Source of the DNA: Pseudomonas atagonensis
GTDB taxonomy: Bacteria; Pseudomonadota; Gammaproteobacteria; Pseudomonadales; Pseudomonadaceae
Direction of reading: 5' to 3'
Length of the DNA stretch: 64,000 bases
NCBI RefSeq assembly: GCF_011369485.1
Contig: NZ_VXCA01000004.1
Span: 1-64,000, forward strand
Program-made: the position numbers and the translations under genes
The notes under the pieces: generated by a model
Told to the model about the DNA's origin: nothing
Databases searched by the model: none
Seen by the model: only the letters and a program-made list of their open reading frames with translations
Shown: positions 57,411 to 64,000 of the stretch, piece by piece
Layout of the letters: each line of letters opens with the position of its first letter
How positions within the stretch are numbered: position 1 is the first letter of the stretch

Positions 57411-59735
57411 ATGTCACAAGTCGACCGTTACAAACCCTACAAAGGTGCCGCTGCCGGTTGGGGCGCCGTGATCAGCCTGACCAAGAGCTGGCTGGGCAGT
57501 GAGAACGCCCTGAAAAACATTCGCGCCATGCTCAAGACCAACCAGAACGGCGGCTTCGACTGCCCGGGTTGCGCGTGGGGCGAGGCCCCCGGTGCGAGCA
57601 TGCTGAAGTTCTGCGAGAACGGCGCGAAAGCGGTGAACTGGGAGGCGACCGGGCGCTTGGTCGATCCGGCGTTTTTCAACAAGTACACGGTGTCGAGCCT
57701 GGCTGAACAGAGCGACTATTGGCTGGAATATCAGGGCCGCCTGACCCACCCGATGCGTTACGACGCACGGGTCGACCGCTACGTGGAAATCAGCTGGGAC
57801 GATGCTTTCGCGCTGATTGCCGAACACCTCAAAGGTTTGAAATCACCCCACGAGGCCGAGTTCTACACCTCCGGCCGGGCCAGCAACGAGGCGGCGTTTC
57901 TCTATCAGTTGTTCGTTCGTGCGTTCGGCACCAACAACTTTCCCGACTGCTCGAACATGTGCCACGAAGCCAGTGCGGTGAGCATGGGCGAGACCCTCGG
58001 CGTCGGCAAAGGCACGGTGGTTTACGAGGATCTGCACCACGCCGACGCGATTTTTGTCATCGGCCAGAACCCCGGCACCAATCACCCGCGCATGCTTGAA
58101 CCGCTGCGCGAAGCGGTCAAGCGTGGTGCGCAAGTGGTGTGCATCAACCCGCTGAAAGAGCGCGGTCTGGAGCGTTTCCAGAACCCGCAGAACCCGCTCG
58201 AAATGCTCAGCAACGGCTGGGAGGCGACCAACACTGCGTACTTCCGCCCGGCCCTGGGCGGCGACATGGCGATGATTCGCGGCATGGTCAAATTCCTCCT
58301 GCAATGGGAACGTGAAGCTCAGGCGAGCGGTGGTGAAGCGGTGTTCGACCATGCGTTCATTGCCGAGCACACCTCTGGGCTCGACAGCTATCTCGCCGAA
58401 GTCGATGCGACGTCCTGGGAACACATCGTCGAGCAATCCGGTGTACCGCTGCACGACATCGAACTGGCGGCGCGCATGTATGGCCGCGCGAAAAGCGTGA
58501 TCATGTGCTGGGCCATGGGCCTGACCCAACACGTGCACTCGGTGCCGACCCTGCAGGAAGTCATCAACCTGCAACTGTTGCGCGGCAACGTCGGTCGTCC
58601 CGGCGCCGGGCTGTCGCCTGTTCGCGGGCACAGTAACGTGCAGGGCGACCGCACCATGGGCATCAACGAACTGGCGCCGAAAGCCCTGATGGATGCGCTG
58701 GAGGAACGCTTCAACTTCAAAGTGCCGCGCATGCACGGACACAACACGGTGATGGCGATCGGTGCGATGGAACGTGGCGAAGCCAAGGTGTTTATCGGCC
58801 TGGGCGGCAACTTCGCGCAAGCGACGCCGGACACCCCGCGCACTCATGAAGCCATGCGCAAACTCGACCTGACCGTGCACATCGCCACCAAGCTCAACCG
58901 CAGCCATTTGGTCACCGGTCGCGACGCCCTGATCCTGCCGTGCCTGGGTCGCACCGACATCGACATTCAGGCCGAAGGCCCGCAAGGCGTGACGGTCGAA
59001 GACACGTTCAGCATGGTGCACTTGTCATTCGGTCAGTTGAAACCGAAGTCGGCGCACTTGAAATCCGAGCCGGCAATCATTGCCGGAATCGCTGCCGCAA
59101 CCCTGGGCAAACACCCCATCGACTGGGAGTGGGTGGTGGGCGATTACGGGCGCATTCGCAACCTGATTGCCGACGTGATTCCGGGCTTCGAAAACTTCAA
59201 CGAGAAACTGCTGATACCCGGTGGGTTCCACCTCGGCAACGACGCGGCGGATCGAGTCTGGAACACCGAGTCCGGCAAGGCGCAATTCACCCCGTGCGTG
59301 TTGCCGGAACACCTGATCAGCGAAGGCGTGCGCAACCTGCCGGTCAAGCCACATCTGATCCTGCAAACCATGCGTTCTCACGATCAGTACAACACCACGC
59401 TGTACGGCCTCGACGACCGGTATCGCGGGGTTTACGGCATGCGCGACGTGATCTTCGCCAACGAACAGGACATCCAGCGACTCGGTTTCGAGCCGGGACA
59501 GAAGGTCGATCTGGTGGCGCTGTGGGATGACGCGCGTGAGCGTCGGGTCGGCGGTTTCACCCTGATCGCCTACGACATTCCACCCGGGCAAGCAGCGGCG
59601 TACTACCCGGAGACCAATCCTTTGGTGCCGCTGGAAAGCTACGGCGACCGCACCTACACGCCGACCTCGAAATTCGTCGCGATTCGCCTCGAAGCCGCCA
59701 AGTTCAGCAACCTGATCCCGTCGTCGCTGGCGTAA
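57411..59735 (+). CDS. FdhF/YdeP-family molybdopterin oxidoreductase
   Basis: A 774-residue member of the formate-dehydrogenase-like family typified by E. coli YdeP. It has a Cys pair CPGCAWG (about residues 51-57) instead of the four-Cys [4Fe-4S] motif, the molybdopterin segments ISWDDAFALIAEHL, FYTSGRASNEAAFLYQLFVR, ARGHSNV-like PVRGHSNVQGDRTMGINEL and QTMRSHDQYNTTLYGLDDR. The substrate is not known and need not be formate. The adjacent moa genes fit a molybdoenzyme. Downstream is cioA after 107 bases. Confidence 0.9.
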   Translation: MSQVDRYKPYKGAAAGWGAVISLTKSWLGSENALKNIRAMLKTNQNGGFDCPGCAWGEAPGASMLKFCENGAKAVNWEATGRLVDPAFFNKYTVSSLAEQSDYWLEYQGRLTHPMRYDARVDRYVEISWDDAFALIAEHLKGLKSPHEAEFYTSGRASNEAAFLYQLFVRAFGTNNFPDCSNMCHEASAVSMGETLGVGKGTVVYEDLHHADAIFVIGQNPGTNHPRMLEPLREAVKRGAQVVCINPLKERGLERFQNPQNPLEMLSNGWEATNTAYFRPALGGDMAMIRGMVKFLLQWEREAQASGGEAVFDHAFIAEHTSGLDSYLAEVDATSWEHIVEQSGVPLHDIELAARMYGRAKSVIMCWAMGLTQHVHSVPTLQEVINLQLLRGNVGRPGAGLSPVRGHSNVQGDRTMGINELAPKALMDALEERFNFKVPRMHGHNTVMAIGAMERGEAKVFIGLGGNFAQATPDTPRTHEAMRKLDLTVHIATKLNRSHLVTGRDALILPCLGRTDIDIQAEGPQGVTVEDTFSMVHLSFGQLKPKSAHLKSEPAIIAGIAAATLGKHPIDWEWVVGDYGRIRNLIADVIPGFENFNEKLLIPGGFHLGNDAADRVWNTESGKAQFTPCVLPEHLISEGVRNLPVKPHLILQTMRSHDQYNTTLYGLDDRYRGVYGMRDVIFANEQDIQRLGFEPGQKVDLVALWDDARERRVGGFTLIAYDIPPGQAAAYYPETNPLVPLESYGDRTYTPTSKFVAIRLEAAKFSNLIPSSLA

Positions 59736-59842
59736 CCCGCGGCGCATAAAAACATTGGCAATTTGACTGGCTGCAGGCGCTCGCGCCTGGCGGTGGCCCG
59801 GGTTCGTGCTGCCGCTTTTTCAGCCTTGATGAGGACATCATC

Positions 59843-61246
59843 ATGCTCAACATGGAGGCACTGGACCTGGCGCGAATTCAATTTGCGTTCACGGTTTCGT
59901 TCCACATTATTTTCCCGGCGATCACCATTGGCCTGGCGAGTTTCCTCGCGGTACTCGAAGGCCTGTGGCTGAAAGCCCATAACGACACTTACCGCGACCT
60001 CTATCACTTCTGGTCGAAGATCTTTGCCGTCAACTTCGGCATGGGCGTGGTCTCGGGGCTGGTCATGGCGTATCAGTTCGGCACCAACTGGAGCGGCTTT
60101 TCGGATTTTGCCGGTAGCATCACCGGGCCGTTGCTGACCTATGAAGTGCTGACTGCGTTCTTCCTCGAGGCCGGTTTTCTCGGGGTGATGCTGTTTGGCT
60201 GGAACCGCGTCGGCCGGGGCTTGCACTTCTTTGCCACGGTGATGGTCGCCATCGGTACGTTGATTTCGACGTTCTGGATTCTCGCCTCCAACAGCTGGAT
60301 GCAGACGCCGCAGGGTTTTGAAATCGTCGACGGTCGGGTGATGCCGCTGGACTGGCTGGCGATCGTGTTCAACCCCTCGTTTCCATTCCGCTTGGCGCAC
60401 ATGGCAATTGCGGCGTTTGTCGCCACTTCGTTCTTCGTCGGCGCCTCGGCTGCCTGGCATCTGCTGCGCGGCAACGACACGGCGCCCGTGCGCAAGATGT
60501 TTTCCATGGCGTTGTGGATGGCGCTGATCGTTGCGCCGATTCAGGCCGTGGTCGGTGACGCCCACGGTTTGAATACGCTGGAGCATCAACCGGCGAAAAT
60601 CGCCGCCATCGAAGGCCACTGGGAAAACGCCGACAACGGCCCGACGCCGCTGGTGCTGTTTGGTATCCCTGACATGGACGCGGAGAAAACCCGATATGCA
60701 TTGGAGATCCCGTACCTGGGCAGCCTGATCCTCACCCACAGCCTCGACAAACAGATCCCGGCACTGAAGAGTTTCCCCAAAGAAGACCGGCCGAACTCGA
60801 CCGTCATTTTCTGGAGCTTCCGGGTCATGGCGGGGCTGGGGATGTTGATGATTCTGGTGGGCTTGCTCGGTCTGGCACTGCGGCGTAACGGCAAGCTCTA
60901 CGGCCATCGCGGTTTTCAGCGTCTGGTGTTGCTGATGGGGCCTAGCGGCTTGATTGCCTTGCTGGCGGGTTGGATCACCACGGAAGTCGGACGTCAGCCG
61001 TGGGTGGTTTACGGCCTGATGCGCACCCACGATGCCGCGTCTCACCACTCGGTGGCGCAGATGAGCACCTCGCTGGCGCTGTTCGTGGTGATCTATTGCT
61101 CGGTGTTCACCGTGGGCATCGGCTACATGATGAAACTGGTGCGCAAGGGCCCGCAACCGCATCACGAACACCCGCCTGCGGGCGATGAATTACAAACGCC
61201 ACGCCGGCCAATCTCGGCGGCGATCGCCCCCCTGAAGGAGCATTGA
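59843..61246 (+). CDS. cioA: cyanide-insensitive terminal oxidase subunit I
   Basis: A 467-residue cytochrome bd subunit I with about nine membrane spans. Heme ligands lie in FTVSFHIIFPAITIG (His21) and FRLAHMAIAAFVATSFFVGA. The quinol-side segment includes WITTEVGRQPWVVYGLMRT, with the short Q-loop typical of CioA. It oxidises ubiquinol and reduces oxygen without proton pumping. The start follows GAGGACATCATC. Confidence 0.95.
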   Translation: MLNMEALDLARIQFAFTVSFHIIFPAITIGLASFLAVLEGLWLKAHNDTYRDLYHFWSKIFAVNFGMGVVSGLVMAYQFGTNWSGFSDFAGSITGPLLTYEVLTAFFLEAGFLGVMLFGWNRVGRGLHFFATVMVAIGTLISTFWILASNSWMQTPQGFEIVDGRVMPLDWLAIVFNPSFPFRLAHMAIAAFVATSFFVGASAAWHLLRGNDTAPVRKMFSMALWMALIVAPIQAVVGDAHGLNTLEHQPAKIAAIEGHWENADNGPTPLVLFGIPDMDAEKTRYALEIPYLGSLILTHSLDKQIPALKSFPKEDRPNSTVIFWSFRVMAGLGMLMILVGLLGLALRRNGKLYGHRGFQRLVLLMGPSGLIALLAGWITTEVGRQPWVVYGLMRTHDAASHHSVAQMSTSLALFVVIYCSVFTVGIGYMMKLVRKGPQPHHEHPPAGDELQTPRRPISAAIAPLKEH

Positions 61247-61249
61247 GTC

Positions 61250-62266
61250 ATGGGTATTCAAGGTATCGATCTCTCGTTGATCTGGGGAGTGATCATCGCC
61301 TTCGGGGTGATGATGTACGTGATCATGGACGGCTTCGATCTGGGTCTGGGTATTCTGTTTCCGCTGATCGCCGACGAGCAGGAACGCGACGTGATGATGA
61401 ACACCGTCGCACCGGTCTGGGACGGTAACGAGACTTGGCTGGTGCTCGGTGGCGCGGCGCTATATGGCGCGTTTCCACTGGCGTACGGGGTGATTCTGGA
61501 GGCGCTGTACCTGCCGCTGATCCTGATGCTCTGCGGGCTGATCTTCCGCGGCGTGGCGTTCGAGTTTCGCTTCAAGTCTTCGCCGCAAAAACGTCATTGG
61601 TGGGACAAGGCGTTCATCGGTGGATCGCTGCTGGCGACGTTCTCTCAAGGTGTAGTGATCGGCGCGTATGTGTCGGGCATCCCCGTGGTGGATCGGCAGT
61701 TTGCCGGTGGCGGTCTCGATTGGCTGGCGCCGTTCCCGCTGGTGTGCGGCGTTGGTCTGGTGGTTGCTTACGCGCTGCTCGGCAGCACCTGGTTGCTGGT
61801 CAAGACCGAAGGCATGATCGAATCGCGGATGCGCCTGTTCACTCGTCCGCTGGCGTGGTTGCTGATGGCGGTGGTGGTGGTGATTGGCGTATGGACGCTG
61901 CAACTGCATCCGGAGCTGGCCTTACGCTGGTCGAGCCATGGGCATCTGATGGTATTTTCCGGGTTGGTGCTGTTGGCGCTACTGGCATTGTTTGGGCTGC
62001 TGCGCACGCTGCGTCAGCGTCATACGCACTGGCCATTCATGTTTACGCTGGTGTTGATGTTCCTCGGCTACATCGGTCTGGCGTTGAGCATTTGGCCGAA
62101 CATCATCCCGCCGTCGGTGAGCATCTGGGCGGCAGCGTCACCGCCATCCAGCCAGCTGTTCGCGCTGATCGGCGCTCTGTTCATCCTGCCGGTAATCCTG
62201 ATGTACACCTTCTGGAGCTACTACGTATTTCGCGGCAAAGTGAGGATTGGTGATGGCTACCATTGA
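61250..62266 (+). CDS. cioB: cyanide-insensitive terminal oxidase subunit II
   Basis: A 338-residue membrane protein beginning MGIQGIDLSLIWGVIIAFGV, with the family segments YVIMDGFDLGLGILFPLIAD, NETWLVLGGAALYGAFPLAY and TFSQGVVIGAYVSGIP. It forms the heterodimer with CioA. It starts three bases after the cioA stop with GAAGGAGCATTGA upstream, and its stop overlaps the start of the small third gene by 14 bases. Confidence 0.95.
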   Translation: MGIQGIDLSLIWGVIIAFGVMMYVIMDGFDLGLGILFPLIADEQERDVMMNTVAPVWDGNETWLVLGGAALYGAFPLAYGVILEALYLPLILMLCGLIFRGVAFEFRFKSSPQKRHWWDKAFIGGSLLATFSQGVVIGAYVSGIPVVDRQFAGGGLDWLAPFPLVCGVGLVVAYALLGSTWLLVKTEGMIESRMRLFTRPLAWLLMAVVVVIGVWTLQLHPELALRWSSHGHLMVFSGLVLLALLALFGLLRTLRQRHTHWPFMFTLVLMFLGYIGLALSIWPNIIPPSVSIWAAASPPSSQLFALIGALFILPVILMYTFWSYYVFRGKVRIGDGYH

Positions 62267-62408
62267 TTCGCGTGAAGTCACATCCAGCCCTTGGTACAAG
62301 CGCTTGGGCTGGTTGTTGTTGATCTGGTTGGGCAGCGTCGTGTCACTCGCGGTCGTCGCGAGCCTGCTGAAACTGGCCATGTACGCGGCGGGGATGAGAA
62401 CCCACTGA
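62253..62408 (+). CDS. DUF2474-type small subunit of the Cio oxidase
   Basis: A 51-residue protein from MATIDSREVTSSPWYKRLGW with one membrane span (about 19-40, WLLLIWLGSVVSLAVVASLL). It overlaps cioB by 14 bases in another frame. Small DUF2474/CydX-like proteins stabilise or complete cytochrome bd oxidases. The gene is easily missed because of its size and overlap. Confidence 0.78.
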   Translation: MATIDSREVTSSPWYKRLGWLLLIWLGSVVSLAVVASLLKLAMYAAGMRTH

Positions 62409-62439
62409 AGAAACTGAACTCTCAAGTACACCGCGAAAC

Positions 62440-62531
62440 CCCTTGTGGGATGGGGCTTGCTCCCGAAGGCGGCAGGTCGGTCAGCATCCATGTTGAATGT
62501 ACAGGCCTCTTCGTGAGCAAGCCCACTCCCA
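62440..62531. repeat. REP pair at the 5' flank of the RAYT gene
   Basis: A REP pair of 92 bases: TGTGGGATGGGGCTTGCTCC with GGCCTCTTCGTGAGCAAGCC inverted at the other end. It closely matches the pair at 63110-63200, including the shared inner segment GGCGGCAGGTC and ATCCATGTT. Confidence 0.92.
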
Positions 62532-62636
62532 TATTTCGTACTAAAACGCAGACACATTCTGCCAAGAAACATCGGCAGTGCATCTTGCTCGCTGAACTAG
62601 CCTTTCCCTGAACCTAATCATGAAAAAGGCAATGGA

Positions 62637-63095
62637 ATGCCCGATCGTTTTGCATCACATCGACTGAGAATTGGCCGTCATAGTGAAGAAAACCGGATAT
62701 ATCTTCTAACCGTCAGTACTGTTGGGCGAGAACCGGTTTTCATGGATTACAGGCTCGGCCGGTTGGTTGTGAATCAGTTCAGGCAAGCACAAGAAGAGGG
62801 CTTCGCCGAAACCTTGGCGTGGGTGGTCATGCCTGATCATTTCCACTAGTTGATCCAGTTGCACAAAGGATCGCTTGGCCAATTAATGTGTCAGGCCAAA
62901 TCCTTGAGTGCTCGATCTGTCAACCTGGCAACCGGTCGAAGCGGAAGCCTCTGGCAGGAAGGTTTCCATGACCGAGCACTGCGACGGGAAGAAGACTTGG
63001 TGAAGCTGGCTCGATATGTAGTGGCAAATCCATTGAGGGCAGGGCTGGTGGAAAAGCTTGGCGACTGTCCGTCATGGGATGCGATCTGGATTTGA
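62637..63095 (+). pseudogene. REP-associated tyrosine transposase (RAYT), amber-interrupted
   Basis: The reading frame gives a 152-residue RAYT of the Y1_Tnp/TnpA-REP type except for TAG at codon 71 (62847-62849). The first part runs from MPDRFASHRLRIGRHSEENR to the HUH-type motif VMPDHFH (residues 64-70), and TAG then replaces the Trp expected from related RAYTs (HFHWLIQL). The second part LIQLHKGSLGQLMCQAKSLS carries the catalytic Tyr127 in LARYVVANPLRAGLVE. REP pairs lie on both sides. Translation would stop before the catalytic Tyr unless TAG is suppressed. Confidence 0.88.
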
Positions 63096-63109
63096 CCGCT
63101 CTGTTTTAC

Positions 63110-63200
63110 GGTGGGAAGGGGGCTTGCTCCCGAAGGCGGCAGGTCAGGCCGCATCCATGTTGGATGTGCAGGCCTCTTCGTGAGCAAGCTCACTCCCACT
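63110..63200. repeat. REP pair at the 3' flank of the RAYT gene
   Basis: Near-identical to the pair at 62440-62531: GGGGGCTTGCTCCCGAAGGC at the left and TCTTCGTGAGCAAGCTCACT at the right, with CATCCATGTTGGATGTGCAG between. The two pairs bracket the RAYT gene as expected of a REP-RAYT unit. Confidence 0.92.
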
Positions 63201-63267
63201 CTGGATTCTGAGCAGACCCAAGTCCTCCATCCACAAACGATTTCCCGTGGTGTTTGTCACTAAAGAA

Positions 63268-64000
63268 TTATTGGGCACCGAACATCGCCGTCCAGTAGAT
63301 CCCCGCGCTGCTTTTCGGGTCGGTGGCGTAGGCGGCGCCAAGTTCTTTGTATTGCGGGTTCATCAGGTTGGCGCAGTGGCCGGGGCTGGCGAGCCAGCCT
63401 TCGACGACTTTGTGCACCGTGTCTTGCCCAGCGGCGATGTTTTCGCCGACCAGTTGGCCACTGTAACCGGCCAGTTCCGCACGATCACCCGGGGTGCGGC
63501 CGTCGCGATCCTTGTGATCCAGGTAATTGTTGTTGGCCATGTTGCGGCTGTGATCCTGGGAAATCGTGCCCAGTGTCGCGTTCCAGGCCAGCGGTGCGGC
63601 AGCGCTGAAAGCCTGACCACCACACTGACGCGGCTGGCTGCGAGCGACGTTGATTTCATTCAGCAACTTCTGCCCCTCACTTTGCGCATCGCCAAGTTTC
63701 GCCGTCAGCAGCGGCCGAGCCAGCACAATGCGCCAGTCACGGTCGTCGCGGCTGACGCCGATATCGACGAATTGCGGGTCGAGCACCACCTGACAGAAAC
63801 TTTCCTGAATCGCCTTCATCGCCGACGTCGCATCACGCGGGCCGTTAAGCGTGATTGCCTGCACATTGACCATCGGGTAACTGGCACTGGCCATGGCTTG
63901 CTGCAGATCGACAGCGCCGCTGGCGCGTAATCTCAGGCGTGGATCAGCCGACAGCGGTGGCAGTTCATTCGACGCCTGGCTCCCGCAACGCTGCGGCTGG
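63268..64000 (-). CDS. tandem CAP/SCP-domain secreted protein (5' end outside window)
   Basis: The frame is open from the window edge to the stop at 63268, so the N-terminus is missing. The visible C-terminal CAP domain has LLNEINVARSQPRQCGGQAF, WNATLGTISQDHSRNMANNN, YSGQLVGENIAAGQ and SPGHCANLMNPQYKELGAAY, all typical of SCP/CAP proteins. The part before it (RCGSQASNELPPLSADPRLR and after) resembles a degenerate first copy. It is likely secreted. Role unknown; other CAP proteins act as proteases or lipid-binding proteins. Confidence 0.85.
   Translation of the reverse strand, partial: QPQRCGSQASNELPPLSADPRLRLRASGAVDLQQAMASASYPMVNVQAITLNGPRDATSAMKAIQESFCQVVLDPQFVDIGVSRDDRDWRIVLARPLLTAKLGDAQSEGQKLLNEINVARSQPRQCGGQAFSAAAPLAWNATLGTISQDHSRNMANNNYLDHKDRDGRTPGDRAELAGYSGQLVGENIAAGQDTVHKVVEGWLASPGHCANLMNPQYKELGAAYATDPKSSAGIYWTAMFGAQ

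Overview
The window looks like a chromosomal segment of a fluorescent-group Pseudomonas. The signs are: GC-rich coding sequence with strong Shine-Dalgarno sites; many intergenic inverted copies of the Pseudomonas REP sequence (core GTGGGAGCGGGCTTGC); a signal-peptide-bearing malate:quinone oxidoreductase; cyanide-insensitive cytochrome bd (cioAB); a spu/puu polyamine locus; and several small Pseudomonas-type secreted proteins. No rRNA, tRNA or CRISPR array was seen. Species cannot be fixed from this segment.

Layout. 0-5.4 kb: a tightly spaced trio of haem-oxygenase-like iron enzyme, class I methyltransferase and the three-domain DNA ligase LigD. 5.4-14.3 kb: small secreted proteins, a chemoreceptor, mqo, NTF2-like proteins, a 27-residue membrane microprotein, a Nudix hydrolase and a beta-propeller protein. 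14.4-26.9 kb: a hydrolase, Tat-exported aldo/keto reductase, LysR/cupin pair, the periplasmic aldehyde oxidoreductase paoABC, lactate permease, lipoproteins and ThpR. 27-38 kb: the polyamine locus. A minus-strand puuD-potG-potH-potI-potF group handles uptake and the last gamma-glutamyl hydrolysis step. A divergent puuA, puuC, puuB series handles gamma-glutamylation and oxidation, followed by a PuuR-like regulator. 38-42.3 kb: an AT-richer accessory patch. It holds a structured leader RNA candidate, a PAAR gene broken by two compensating homopolymer shifts, a cholera-toxin-like ADP-ribosyltransferase effector and a putative immunity gene. 42.3-50.7 kb: an HD hydrolase, quinone reductase and LysR, a DeoR regulator beside a second gamma-glutamylation module (FAD oxidase plus glutamine-synthetase-like ligase), and ChrA. 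50.8-59.7 kb: molybdenum cofactor genes (moaE, D, C translationally coupled to a LysR gene; moaB, moeA; moaA) next to a YdeP-type molybdoenzyme. 59.8-62.4 kb: cioA, cioB and a small third subunit gene. 62.4-63.2 kb: a RAYT transposase gene flanked by near-identical REP pairs and interrupted by an amber codon immediately after its HUH motif. The window ends inside a tandem CAP-domain gene.

The cofactor genes could supply both molybdoenzymes (PaoABC and the YdeP homologue). The two gamma-glutamyl modules suggest broad amine catabolism. The points most worth a second look are the PAAR/ADP-ribosyltransferase module with paired slippage tracts, the amber-interrupted RAYT between its own REPs, and the multi-hairpin leader at 39.2-39.5 kb.
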